Source of the DNA: Zelonia costaricensis
Lineage: Eukaryota > Euglenozoa > Kinetoplastea > Trypanosomatida > Trypanosomatidae
DNA: 64,000 nt
NCBI GenBank assembly: GCA_030849075.1
Contig: JASAOO010003539.1
Coordinates: 41,143-105,142 of the forward strand
Reading direction: 5' to 3'
The notes below the pieces were generated by a model. The model was not told the origin of the DNA, searched no databases, and was given only the letters and a program-made list of their open reading frames with translations. The translations under genes and the position numbers were made by a program. Numbering within the stretch: position 1 is the first letter of the stretch; each line of letters opens with the position of its first letter. Shown in pieces: positions 17,477 to 28,600 of the stretch.

Positions 17477-17923
17477 ATGGAGTTCATTCTCAACGCCGTG
17501 TACCAGGTCAACCCGATCTACATCGTGGCAAGTGCCGTGGCACAGCAGGTGCTGGCGATGGCCTGGTTCGATTGCATTGTGCGCCAGATCGACCGCTACT
17601 ACGTGGCGGCCGACAAGGGTGTCCGCCGCGTCGAGCATGCCATTCAGCACTACCCCGGCGCCGCCGTCTCGGCCGCCACGTTCGCCTGCTCGCTGCTCCG
17701 CGCCACTATTATCCTGACGGTGGTGAGTCTGTGCAAGTGCACCACGCTGACCGAGTACCAGTCCGCCGCAATGGTCGCCGTTGTCCTCGGCATGACCCGC
17801 GTGCATCGCACCTTCTCCTGCCACCGCCCTATCCAGCTCTTTGTGACGGAGACGGGGTACGAGATGGCCGCGGCCATGACCGCGGCGGTGGTGAGCTTCT
17901 ACATGAACAAGTACCAGTTCTGA
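17477..17923 (+). CDS. Small multi-pass membrane protein, DUF1761-like
   Basis: A 148-aa protein with about four hydrophobic segments (~12-32, 60-82, 92-106, 124-142). It opens with VNPIYIVASAVAQQVLAMAWFD and ends with a final helix before FYMNKYQF. This resembles the DUF1761 family, whose members start with an N-terminal helix carrying a Trp at its end and finish with a helix after a lipid-facing Phe-rich stretch. No function is known to me for that family. The assignment is from pattern only; an unrelated small membrane protein is possible. The ORF is well supported by composition and by the compact CT-rich leader. Confidence 0.65.
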   Translation: MEFILNAVYQVNPIYIVASAVAQQVLAMAWFDCIVRQIDRYYVAADKGVRRVEHAIQHYPGAAVSAATFACSLLRATIILTVVSLCKCTTLTEYQSAAMVAVVLGMTRVHRTFSCHRPIQLFVTETGYEMAAAMTAAVVSFYMNKYQF

Positions 17924-19490
17924 GGCGTGTGTGTGTATGTGTGTGTGTGTGTGTGCTGGCGTTCACATTTTTCGGGAAGAAAGTGAGGCGACGTGTGAGG
18001 AGAAGAGGGGGCTAAGCGGCTGCTTCGTCTCCTCCGCGCCCTCTTCTCCCTCTCTTTGCAGGCTTCTCGCGGAGGCTAAACAGAACACGGAAAAAAAAAT
18101 GCACCCTCGCAAAGGTACGCACGCGTACAGCCGCGCGAAGCCCGGGACCCCCCACTTCCGAGAAAAAGGTCGCGGCGGCGATGACTGCTTCGGACCACAG
18201 GCACGGTCATCTCACTTTTCCCTTCTCTGCGTGCTGTATGTGTGGCATTTTAATGAGTGACGACGGTTGCTGTTGTTGTTGTGCGTTTGCGTTTGTGTGT
18301 GTCTGTGCGCGTGTATGTGTGATTGGGCGTGTGCGCCCTGTCCCCCCCCCTCCCCCCGCTGGCTGTTTCAGTGGCCCTTGGGCCCGTGGAAGTTTCTCGA
18401 TGACTCGCCGCAGTCGGCCGACACCTTACTCCGCCCCCTTCTCTCTTTACTGTCCTACCCGCCTCGTCGTCTCCGCGTGTTGCTGTGTACCATTTTGTTT
18501 ACCAGCGTGTCGTGTCCTCTGTATCTCGAGTCGTTTTGTTTTGTTTGTGTTGTTGTATAGAGAATCACCAAGCGCGATCGCCAGCTTTCATGGGGCTGAT
18601 GTGAGGTGCGGTCTGCTGCACGTGTGACCCGGGGAGGGCGAGCCAAAGTTACAGGGCGCGTGTGCGTTTGTGGGTCGCGTCGCAACCTGGCAACTGACCG
18701 CCCTACCTCCACAGTCGCGACTGGGTTCGCGTTGAAGGCGAATGCAGCAGCCCGTCCGTAGCGCTCAGATTTCGGTGCGTGTGGTGGACGTTCTGTGCGC
18801 GGCAAAGCGCGGTTTCTTTTTTTTTTTTCCTTCCCTTTGTGTCTAGAGCTCTTTCAAACAGGCAAACGAACGTGGAAGCACTGGATCAACCCGCAACCGG
18901 GTCAAGTGCACGTTGTACCCTCGTCCGTCAAGCTGTTGACCACGAGCTGTTCCCACCGTCTCGAGCGTAGGGGCAGGAAGTGACGCAGCCGATCGCGGAG
19001 GATGGCTGCCGTTGTACCAGAGAGGGTCTCTCCTCTGACGGGGAGGGTGGCGTCGTGAATCAAAGTCCTCTCCGCACACGTTCTTGCCCCTCTTACGCGG
19101 AGAAGTCACGAACATCGGCCGCCCGTCGCCTCTCAACTCATCCGAGGCAGGCAGCGATGCCGTCTTGACCCTCTCAACCTGCCCGCCTCCACAACTTCCA
19201 CGAATGCCGCGTTTTCCTGGTTTCAACTCCACAACATTCACCCGTGGCTGCCGGGCTCCACCTTGTTTGTTTGCAACGCCAGGATCCTCAACACACGCTC
19301 ACCCCATCTTCTACCCCCACCAAACAGACCATTAAGAAAACCTGCCTCGCCACGGCTTCTTTTTTCTTGAACCCCCGCCCCCCACTTCGAGCCACCCACA
19401 GAGCACTGCGCGCGCCTCCGTCTCACGCCGAGGAGACCCAACGGAGTTGAAGAATACCCTCGCACGAAGGTCGCCAGGACGCACGCAACA
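17924..19490 (+). other. Intergenic region
   Basis: A (GT)n run at 17927-17955 begins four bases after the preceding stop codon. The rest is GT- and CT-rich. Pyrimidine tracts near 19337-19391 precede cyclophilin-40. Open frames here (18181-18627 and others) look composition-driven. Confidence 0.6.
17927..17955 (+). repeat. (GT)n microsatellite at start of 3' UTR
   Basis: GT repeat with one TA interruption beginning just after the DUF1761-like stop codon at 17921-17923. Confidence 0.9.
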
Positions 19491-20555
19491 ATGCCGAACT
19501 CGTACTGCTACTTCGACATCACCATTGGTGGGAAGCCGCAGCGGGAGCGCGTGGTGCTGGAGCTGTACGATGACGTGACACCCAAGACGTGCGAGAACTT
19601 CCGCCAGCTTTGCCTCGGCAACGGGGGCAAGACGGTGGAGGGGACGGGGGTGCCGATGACGTACGCCGGCAGCTCCTTCCATCGCGTCATCTCGGGCTTC
19701 ATGATCCAGGGCGGTGACTTCACCAACCACAACGGCACCGGTGGTGTCTCCATCTACGGCGAGAAGTTCGAAGATGAGAACTTCACGGTCCCGTGCGACA
19801 GGAGCGGCTTGCTCGCCATGGCGAACGCCGGCGCCAACACGAACGGATCGCAGTTCTTTGTCACGACGGCGCCGGCGCCGCACCTGACGGGGCGCCACGT
19901 TGTCTTTGGCCGCGTCGTGCGCGGCATGAACACCGTGCGTGCGGTGGAGCAGACCGCGACCGGGGCCAACGACAAGCCCGTCGCGGACTGCGTCATCGCC
20001 GCCTGCGGCACCCTCGAGTCCGTGCCGGAGGTCGTGCCCGCCGCGGACGGCGACGCCTTCCCTGACTACCCGGAGGACTTCGAGGGCCCCATGGACGATG
20101 CACAGCGCATCACCGCCGGCGAGGCGATTCGCCAGATCGGCAACACGCACTTCAAGAACGGCGCCTATGACTCGGCCATCGACAAGTACGCCAAGGCCGT
20201 GCGCTACCTGGTGCAGGTGAGCGACCAGGACGGCAACCCCGAGGTGCGGGACAAGCTCATCGCGTGCTACAACAACAACGCCATGTGCGCCATCAAGCTG
20301 CAGCAGTGGTCCGAGGCCCGCCACGCCGCCACGCTCGTGCTGAACCTCGACGCCAAGAACGCCAAGGCGCTTTTCCGCCGCGGCTCGGCTGCCCTCAGCG
20401 CTGGCGACGCGGACGGCGCCGTCGCCGACCTGACGCAGGCGCACCAGTTCGAGCCGGAGAACGCGGAGATCGCGGCGAAGCTGAGCGAGGCCAAGGAAAA
20501 GGTGAAGGCGCAGAAGGCGAAGCTGGCCGCCAACCTCAAGAAGATGTTCTCGTAG
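19491..20555 (+). CDS. CYP40: Cyclophilin-40, peptidyl-prolyl isomerase with TPR domain
   Basis: CyP40 is an HSP90 co-chaperone combining a cyclophilin domain with TPRs; in Leishmania it is linked to morphology and stage development. Residues ~5-175 are the cyclophilin domain. The active-site set is [15 protein letters not shown] (Arg65, Phe70, Gln73) and [20 protein letters not shown] (121-140). At the position of the cyclosporin-contacting Trp of CypA this protein has His131, as other CyP40s do, so weak cyclosporin A affinity is expected. The TPR part (~203-345) has three repeats with NNNAMC and KALFRRG in the places used by the carboxylate clamp that holds the HSP90 MEEVD tail. The protein ends in a Lys-rich helix. 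Length 354 aa fits. Confidence 0.97.
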   Translation: MPNSYCYFDITIGGKPQRERVVLELYDDVTPKTCENFRQLCLGNGGKTVEGTGVPMTYAGSSFHRVISGFMIQGGDFTNHNGTGGVSIYGEKFEDENFTVPCDRSGLLAMANAGANTNGSQFFVTTAPAPHLTGRHVVFGRVVRGMNTVRAVEQTATGANDKPVADCVIAACGTLESVPEVVPAADGDAFPDYPEDFEGPMDDAQRITAGEAIRQIGNTHFKNGAYDSAIDKYAKAVRYLVQVSDQDGNPEVRDKLIACYNNNAMCAIKLQQWSEARHAATLVLNLDAKNAKALFRRGSAALSAGDADGAVADLTQAHQFEPENAEIAAKLSEAKEKVKAQKAKLAANLKKMFS

Positions 20556-21961
20556 TGGGTGACACACCAGCTGCCTTGCATCTTCTTGCCCCCGTGCCTG
20601 CCTGCGGTGCAGCAATGCCGCATGTGACGAGGGCGGGAGAGCGAGGGGGAGCGGGCTTTGCCGATACCAGGAGCACGTCACCACGGCGACGCGTAGCTGC
20701 GGCGTCGTCTGACGCCATCTGCGACCTCCACTCCGCCTCCCTCTCTGCGCGTGTGTCACCGCGAGTCGCGTCCGCGAAGACGTGTACAAGGTGTGGCAGG
20801 CACGTCACGTTCTCCAGGCCCCGTTCTCGTCTCACTCGACGCGAAGCCGCAGCGTGGCTCTCCCGCCGCCTCCTCCCCCGATTGCCCCCTTCTGCAAAGG
20901 TGCTGTTTCACGCCGTGACCGCCGTTTGCCAGCTTCGTCGTGGTCGTCACTACTCCTTTTGCCAGTTGAACAACAGAACGAGAAACTGGACGCTTTCCCT
21001 TTCCCCTCCTTTGCGTGCCTACTGCCACCTCCTCCCTCCTCCTCCTCCTTTCCTTCCTTACACCTGCAATGCCCTGCACTGCGCACTGCATGAGGCACGG
21101 CGCTAGGGAGCTCGTGTGGAAGGGTCTGCGAACGCACGCCGAAATGGAAGAGGGGGAACGGGGGAGGGGCACAGGGGCGGCATGCGATGAAGAGGAAAGG
21201 AGAGGAGGGGCGCGGATACGTATAGAGGCTGATCGAACGCGCGGGTGGTAAGGCTGTCGGCGGGAATTGCTGCATCGCGCAGTTTGCGAGGAGGAACGCA
21301 AAACAAATAAGCACTTCAATGGAGAGAAAAAAAAAACCGAGACCAACTGCGCCTGCACAGCGCTTCAAGGCGGACAGGAAACGCGAAAGGGGCTGGGGCC
21401 CTCGCTTTGGTTTTTTTCCTTTAGAGGCCATCGCAAGAGTTCAGCAGAGGCGATGCCGACGAGGGATGCTGGCCATTTTGACCTTTTCTAAGCCTGTCCT
21501 ACTCCGGCTGTAGCACGCCTGTTTGCACCACCTCTACTACCTGCGCACACCACCCCGTTCCCACTCACACCCTCACTACACAACTGTCACTGACGCTTTC
21601 CTAAGCTCCCGCGCCTGACCTGCGCAGCGACGGTGCATGGAAGTGAAGCGGTCTGTCACCTCGCGCGATTCACGCTATTTTTTTTTCTAATTGAATCACG
21701 AATTCGCGCGTTTGCCATCCGTCCAGGTCCCTGCATGCCGCACGCCACGAGCAAGATACCCACGCGCACCTGACCAGACTGGCGCTGCCGCCATCGCACA
21801 CCACGCGCTATTCGTCTGTGTGTGCGTCTGCCTCTCTCTTCCTCCCTTTCTTCGACCTTCTATCGCGCCGCTACACACGCCCAAGCACACACACACACAC
21901 ATACGGCAACACAAAGACAAACAAACAAAAAAGAACTTCCTCCCAACCCGGGTGCGTCGCC
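20556..21961 (+). other. Intergenic region
   Basis: C/T-rich DNA followed by A/G-rich patches. A short A/T-rich patch near 21675-21715 is unusual for the window. The splice region of the next gene is a CT tract at 21826-21862 with AG at 21884-21885, giving a 76-nt 5' UTR. No gene seen. Confidence 0.6.
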
Positions 21962-22909
21962 ATGTCTCTTCGAGTCGGCAGTGTCGCGTCCGTGCGCTTC
22001 GCCAGCGCGGATGCGCCGGACCACCCGTCCGCACTTCTCGGCGTCGTGGAGGCGATGGACGCGGCGGCCGGTGTTGCGACGGTGTTCGTTGGCAAAAAGG
22101 AGCGCTGGCGCGTGCCGGTGTCGTGCGTGCAGGCCATCCCGCTGCCGCCCTCCTTCAAGTGGTCCGAGGAGGTCGCGAGTGAGGCGGCAGCGGCAGCGGC
22201 CGGCACACCCGGGCTGTCCCTGAAGGACGTCGCCATGCCGCAGGTGGTGGCGACGCCCGTCTCGCCAGGGGGGTCGAACGGTCCATCGCCGACGAATCCC
22301 TTGTCCATCTCACTCGCGTCCGCAATGAGCCCGCTGTCGGCCGAGGTCACACCCGCCAACGCCTCCCACGCGGGCACCGCGTCCTTCGCGGCGCACGCGG
22401 CGGGGCCATCGGCAAACATCTTGTACGAGCTGGACACGCACATCACCGGGCTTTGCGGCTGGGCCTCACCCCCGCTGACGATGACCTTTATCGGCTTTGT
22501 CGGCGCGTGGATCGCGACCGAGGCATCGCTTGCGAAGCCTGCGCAGGGCTTTGTCGAGTGCGCTGCGCTCGCCGTGGTGCGCACGTTCTGCGCGGCATCT
22601 CTCGGCACCTGCGTCTGCGTAGCACCCGCACAGAGGCCACCAAGCCCGCTGTGGCTCGTGTTGTTCCTCGGCGCCCTCATGGCGGGCGGACTCGTGGCTC
22701 CGCAGGTGTGGTGTGTGCTGCTGCTGTGCAGCGCGCCCGTCGGCGCTGCGCTGCCAGGCGACACAGAGGCAACCGCGCTGCCGGCGTTTCTCTGGCTGGT
22801 GTCAGCAGTTTTGCGCGTGGCGAGGCGGGTCGGTGCACGCGGCGTCGCTGGGCACCTCGCACTCGATGACGGCAAGGGCGCTGCGGCTGGTGGTGGTGGT
22901 GGCAAGTAG
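21962..22909 (+). CDS. Hypothetical membrane protein, 315 aa
   Basis: I do not recognise the family. Residues ~5-60 (RVGSVASVRF ... GVVEAMDAAAGVATVFVG ... RWRVPVSCVQAIPLP) have the alternating pattern of a small beta-barrel such as an SH3/Tudor-like fold. A Pro/Ser/Ala linker spans ~65-150. Four hydrophobic segments follow (~170-188, 200-222, 229-258, 272-287). The C terminus is Arg-rich, then Gly-rich (GGGGGK). The start ATG follows a good splice-acceptor region. The combination of a soluble N-terminal module with a four-helix membrane part suggests a membrane-tethered adaptor, which is inference. Confidence 0.7.
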   Translation: MSLRVGSVASVRFASADAPDHPSALLGVVEAMDAAAGVATVFVGKKERWRVPVSCVQAIPLPPSFKWSEEVASEAAAAAAGTPGLSLKDVAMPQVVATPVSPGGSNGPSPTNPLSISLASAMSPLSAEVTPANASHAGTASFAAHAAGPSANILYELDTHITGLCGWASPPLTMTFIGFVGAWIATEASLAKPAQGFVECAALAVVRTFCAASLGTCVCVAPAQRPPSPLWLVLFLGALMAGGLVAPQVWCVLLLCSAPVGAALPGDTEATALPAFLWLVSAVLRVARRVGARGVAGHLALDDGKGAAAGGGGGK

Positions 22910-23640
22910 CCTAGCCGTGACGAATGCGTCGGCGCTCTCGCCTTTGTGGTGCCCCCGCGCCACTCTCATGCGGACGGGCCCCGTGCCTGCTCGTTTTCCT
23001 CTTTTTTTTCTGTTTTGCCCCGTTGCGTGTCCCGTAGCGCACTCTTCTGCTTCCGCTACTCGAGCCCCAGCGTTCTGCCCTCGCACCGCACCGGCTCGAA
23101 GGACCCGAGCTGGCGTTGCCGGCTTGCACCTCAAGCATCCGCATCAAAGCAAACAAGACTCTATGTAGACTGGACCTGTTCACGTGGGGGACGCTTGTGC
23201 GTGCTCGCCACGGAAAGAAAAAGGCAAACGATCCACCACGGAAGACAGCAACGCACACAGGCGGCAAACAGCGCTCGCTCTCCTGTCGTTGATGGCGACT
23301 CTGCCGATGCGACGTCGCTGTTCCTGCGCCGCTGCACCATGGTGTACGTGGCGGCCGCACCTTCACTCCATCCGCTCCACGTTGGCCCTTCTCCCCAACC
23401 CCCTCGTCTTCGGGAGTTTTTTTTTTTTTTCGTGTGTGTCGCTGTGGGAAGGGCAGTTTATTCTGCACTATTCCGTACTTTTCCCCCTTTCCTGCTCCAC
23501 CGGCAGCTCCCCGCCTCTCCGCCACAAGCCGCTGCCACCCAACCCCCCCCTCTTCGCTCAGAGGGCAGCGCAACCTGGAAGCAGCGTTGTACACGAGCAC
23601 GTCGCATTAACGTCACGGACCCGACTTGCCGGCCGTCGCC
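22910..23640 (+). other. Intergenic region
   Basis: CT-rich with a T-run at 23418-23430 and a pyrimidine tract at 23470-23500 ending CCGGCAG (AG at 23505-23506), which would give SCAMP a 135-nt 5' UTR. No gene seen. Confidence 0.6.
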
Positions 23641-24303
23641 ATGTCGGTCATCACGGAGCAGATGGTGCTCGAGAAGGAGCAGCAAAACGCCGCGCGGCGC
23701 GCGGCGATCAACAAGCGCATTGAGAACGCGGCGCACGCGTCTGACCCTGACCCCAACTTCCCGCCCGAGTGCTGCTGTATTAAGCCCCTCATCTACCACA
23801 ACATCCGCGAGCAGGTGCCGGTGCCACAGCAGCGCTTCATGTACATCCTCGCCGGCCTGTACCTTACTCTTGTCATCATTATCATCTACAACATCGTCGC
23901 CGCCGTGGTGGCGTTCATTTTTGGTGGAAACGCGATGCATTTCGGACTGTCCTTCCTGTACCTGCTGGGGCTGCCGGGGGCGTGGATGGTGTGGTACTAC
24001 AACGTGTACTGCGCCATTGTGTATGCCTCGCGTCCGCGGCAGCTGCTGGCGATGCTCGGGCTGCTGCTCGGCGTCGCCTTCGACGCGTGGATGGCCGTCG
24101 GCGTCACCGGCTTCGGCGGCTGCGGCTGGCTCTACGCCTTCTCCCTCACGAGCAAGGTGGTCCCCTTCGCTCTGGTGCTCGTTGGCGCGATTCTCTGGTC
24201 ACTGCACGGCGCTGCGATGCTGGTCATGCTGCTGCGCTACTGGGCGGTGTCGGGCCCGCTTCTGCGCAACGCGGCTAACATCTACCGCCAGAGCATCATC
24301 TGA
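23641..24303 (+). CDS. Secretory carrier-associated membrane protein (SCAMP)
   Basis: SCAMPs are four-helix proteins of post-Golgi and endosomal carrier membranes. The 220-aa chain has a short charged N-terminal helix (EKEQQNAARRAAINKRIENA, 11-30). Next comes the family's Pro/Cys segment, NFPPECCCIKPLIYHNIREQVPVPQQR in outline (39-65). Four membrane helices follow (~66-94, 98-118, 134-155, 172-200). The loop after helix 2, VWYYNVYCAIVYASRPR, stands where SCAMPs have the conserved CWYRPIYKAFR-type E-peptide. NPF repeats of animal SCAMPs are absent, as in other compact protist forms. The start is the first ATG in frame. Confidence 0.88.
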   Translation: MSVITEQMVLEKEQQNAARRAAINKRIENAAHASDPDPNFPPECCCIKPLIYHNIREQVPVPQQRFMYILAGLYLTLVIIIIYNIVAAVVAFIFGGNAMHFGLSFLYLLGLPGAWMVWYYNVYCAIVYASRPRQLLAMLGLLLGVAFDAWMAVGVTGFGGCGWLYAFSLTSKVVPFALVLVGAILWSLHGAAMLVMLLRYWAVSGPLLRNAANIYRQSII

Positions 24304-25601
24304 GCAGCAGGACAGTGGAGCAAGCAAAAAAGAAAGCCCCTGCTGCACAAGCACCAATGGGCTCCTTGCCACTTCTCCGCCTCCCTAGTGCCGGCAACAC
24401 ATTTGAAAAAAAAAAGAAAACGGCCGCTAGCGTAGGACTCTGTCTGTGTTCGTGTGTTTGTGTGCGTGTCTGTGTCGGTGCTGCGCGTGTTGTCTTTCTG
24501 CGCTCTTGTGCCGACTTTAGTCTCCCGCTGGCGTCTGCTCTTTGTACCTTTTTCGTGCCCTGGTGCCGAAGGTGAAGACGAGTGTTGTAGCTGCTGCTGT
24601 TGCTATGCCAAAGTGCTCCGCTGGCGGGACGCAGCCACCCCCTCCCGGTCGTTGCTTCTTCTCCCATGCGGTCCCGTTTTTGCCTTTTATCCCTGTTTTG
24701 TTCGTTGCCGCTTTCTCTTCGGTCTCGCCCTTTTTGTTTTCCGCAGCCGCGTGCGGAGGTGCCGTGTTTGCGCGTGTTGTGTCTCTGTCTGAAAGACTTG
24801 GGTGTGTGTGTTGGGGATCATGCGTGTGACGGTACACTTACAAGCCGCACTAAGATCGAGGTTGTGGATCGGCCACTTCATTGTCGCCCACCACGTAGCC
24901 TCTCAGCGTCTCGTCCTCACTCTCTGTCTCCCCGGTTGTCGGTAGCACTTCTCGTGTTGTCGTCCGTGTACCGTCGATTTCTCTTTTGCTCCCCACCGCG
25001 CGGCGGCGTGCACGCGCTCCTCCGTCGCCGACCACCACAAACAACAACAAAAAGTGAATGCAAAAACGGCGTCCAGCTCTCTGAATGCGAAGCGCTACCC
25101 TCGACGGGGGAGGGGGACGGGGGGGGGAGATGTCATCTGCGGCTTTGCACGTCTGCCTTCGCACCCAAGACTGTTGCCGCCTTCTCCACGGTGCCTTCAA
25201 AAGCAAACGGCAGGGAACACGGGGCGTGCGGCGAGGCCCGTTAGCGGCGTTTGACTTCCCACCAAACGTCTCTCGGGCCCTTTTTTCCATGACGCGCACC
25301 TGCGTGCCCCCTGCCCCCCCCCCTCCCCCCTCACACGCTCCTGCTCTCCCGTCTGCACCCGGTCGTCTGCATGCACATTTTTACACCCATCGCAAAACTC
25401 CCGCTCCTCGCCCCACTCTCTCGACCAACAACAACACTAAAAATGGCACACGCACACAGCACCAGGTGACTTGGGACGTCGCAGTGCCGAGCTACACAGA
25501 TTTCATTTCAGCGCAGCGCCGTCGAAGTTAAGTGCGCCAGCGGTGCGCAACAGCCACTTGATCCCTCTTCCGCTCTCGTTTCTTCCCCGCCTGTGGACGC
25601 C
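24304..25601 (+). other. Intergenic region
   Basis: T/G- and C/T-rich sequence with G-run 25122-25128 and C-runs near 25313-25330. CT-rich leader directly before the AMP deaminase ATG. No credible gene. Confidence 0.6.
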
Positions 25602-28600
25602 ATGCGTCCCAGCATCGTGTCGTCGAACATGGACAGCAAGTCCACCGTGGGGGACTCGGCGACGCTGCCGATGCTGCCGGACCTGGACGACGAGCTGCTC
25701 CCCCCGTCGACGCTGTCACACCAGCACGCATACACCGGCACCGGCTTCTCCGCTGAGGCCAACGGTGGCGGCTTCGGCGAACGGGCCCAGCAGCGCCGCA
25801 TCATGGCGCGCGAGAGCCTCGCCAGGGAGCCGTCGGAGATGTTCCAGGTCGTAATCGACGGCGACGACGGCGGCGTTGAGATGCGGCGCGTGCACGACCG
25901 CATCGAGGCGGCCCTGCGCGTCCGCTCCCTCTACCGCCCACTCGAGAGCCGCGCCGGGGGCCGCGAGCGGGCCAACCCGCACCTCTCCGCGCAGATGCCG
26001 GGCCGCCTGACGATTGCGCAGGAGGAGGGCATCTACCAGGTCTCGGACCACGACGTCTCCCTCTACCTCCCCATCCCGGCGTGGGGGCAGTACGCCATGG
26101 ACGTGCAGAAGGTGCGCCTCACTGTGGGCAACGCCGGCTGCGTGAATGCGTGCCACCACCGCCTGGGCATTATGCAGGAGCGCTCCCGCATGTTCTTCCT
26201 GCTCAACGCCGAGATGGAGGAGCGGCCCAACTACCACAAGGCCGGCGGCGTCTTCTCAGCCGCCACGAAGGTCGACAACGCCGTCGTCTTTGCCGAGTCG
26301 ATGGACGCGCAGGAGCTGCTGGAGGGGGTGAAGGAGATGTACCGCCGCAGCCCCGAGGCGGCCCTGCACCTCCGCGACGGATCCAGCTCCACGCTGCGCG
26401 AGCTGCTCGTCGCCCACGGCGTGCGCTCGGCGGACGAGCTGACGGTCGCCGCGCTGGGCTGGCAGGCGGAGAAGGACGTGCCGCAGCACGCGCAGCTGGG
26501 CCAGGCTGGGTACGAGAGCACCGCCGCCCTCGGTGCCGAGCTGCACTACTCCTTCACGTCGCTGCGCGGCCTGCTCTGCGAGAAGGTGCTGCGCCGCGTC
26601 GTGGCGCGCGCGGAGCGGCCATCGCTGACCCCGCAGGCGGCGGAGTACAGCCTGCCCCTGTACGGGCTGCAGGCGACCGAGCTGAGCGACTTGGCGGAGC
26701 TGGTGCGGCGCAAGCTGGAGGGCCCGCACCTGCGCGTCCAGTACATCCTCAGCGTCTCCTTCACCGAGTCGCCGCCATACGAGGTGGTGAGCAACTGCGT
26801 GTCGGTGCAGGACCAGCTCGACAACATATTCCTCGCTCTCTTCAAGGCCACCCTTGCCCCGGACGACCCGAGCAACGCCGGCGTTGTGTGGCTGCTGGGG
26901 CAGGTGGGCGGCGTGCAGATGTTTCAGTCGCGCGACGGACTCGGCAACGACTTCAACGAGCTGGCACCGCCGCCGGACCAGGTGCGCATCACAGACAAGC
27001 AAAGCAGCCTCTACTACCTCTACTACCTCTACGCCAACCTCACGGTGCTCAACAGCCTGCGGCGGCGCAAGGGCCTCATGCCGCTGCAGCTGCGCTGCGC
27101 GGGCAACAAGCCGGCCGGCATGGACGACCTCATCGCCGGCTACATCCTCTCCGACGTCATCGCGCACGCGACGGAGATCACCGACTACCCGGTGCTGCAG
27201 TATCTCTGCGGGCTGCACCGCGTCGGCCTGACGGTGTCGCCCCTGTGCGACCACATCGACGGCATCGTGGCCTACAAGGACCACCCGCTGCCGCACTTCC
27301 TGCACCGCTGCCTGCACATCACCCTGGCGACAGAGTCACCGCTGCGCTACCACCACAACCCGCGCGCTCTCGTCGAGGAGTACGCGACGGCGCAGAAGAT
27401 GTTCCGGCTGAGCTCGCTGGACATGACGGAGCTGGCACACAACAGCGTCTTGATGTCGTCCTTCTCGCCGGAGGTGAAGCGGCTGTGGCTCGGCGACGAC
27501 TACCAGCTCGGCGTCGAGGGCAACGACTTTGAGCTGAGCCAGGTCACGAACGCGCGGCTGGCCTTTCGCGAGGAGGCGTGGCAGCTCGAGCGCAACATGA
27601 TGCGCGACCTCAACCTCAACCCCGTCCACGAGGGCGGCGCCGGCCTCAGTCGGTGGCACCACCTCAGCAACGTGCAGGAGGTCGAATACGACACCGTCAT
27701 GGACAGCCGTGTGCGCTTTCCGCGCACGGTGCTCAAGGGCCCCCACAAGGACCCCAAGACCGCCACCGCCGCACCGCGCGTGGCGAGGGCGCTCGACCTG
27801 CGCTCGCAGTACATCTGGCGCCCACCGCCGCCGTGGGAGACGGCGCAGCGCCACGGCGTCGAGACGGACTTCCAGCGCCGCACGGCCACCTTCAACGAGG
27901 ACGAGTGGACGTACGCGGCGAGCGACGCGGTGTTCATCGCGTACCCGAAAAGCGCCGTGCACGCCTGGCCGCGGTCGCTGCCCACGCTGGACGACTTTCA
28001 CAAGCACCTGCGCGAGCTCAAGGAAATCTGCGCCAGCGCCGAGGTCAAGGAGTACGCGCACAAGCGGCTCGAGAACCTGGACCACAAGTTCAGCCTGCAC
28101 CTCGCCCTCAACCACGAGAACGAGGCCGGCACGACAGAGGACCGGCAGTCGTCGAACCGCGACTTCTACCAAGCCACCAAGGTCGACACGCACATCCACA
28201 TGGCCGCCGGTATGACGCCGAAGCAGATTTTGAAGTTCGTGCTCGCCAAGCTGCGGGGCAGCGGCGATGACATCGCCATGAAGAAGGGTGACGAGATCAT
28301 CACGCTGGGCCAGCTCTTCGCCAAGGCCGGCATCACGCCCAACCTCACGGTGGACCAGCTCAACGTGCAGGCCGACCACACGCTGTTCGAGCGCTTCGAC
28401 AACTTCAACAACAAGTACAACCCCATGGAGAACGGCGACCTGCGCTCGCTGCTGCTCAAGACGGACAACTTCATGAACGGTCGCTACTTTGCCGAGCTGA
28501 TCCACGACGTGTTTGAGCAGTACTCGCGCGATCGCTACACCTACGCCGAGAACCGCGTCTCCGTGTACGGCATCAACATCAAGGAGTGGGACAAGCTGGC

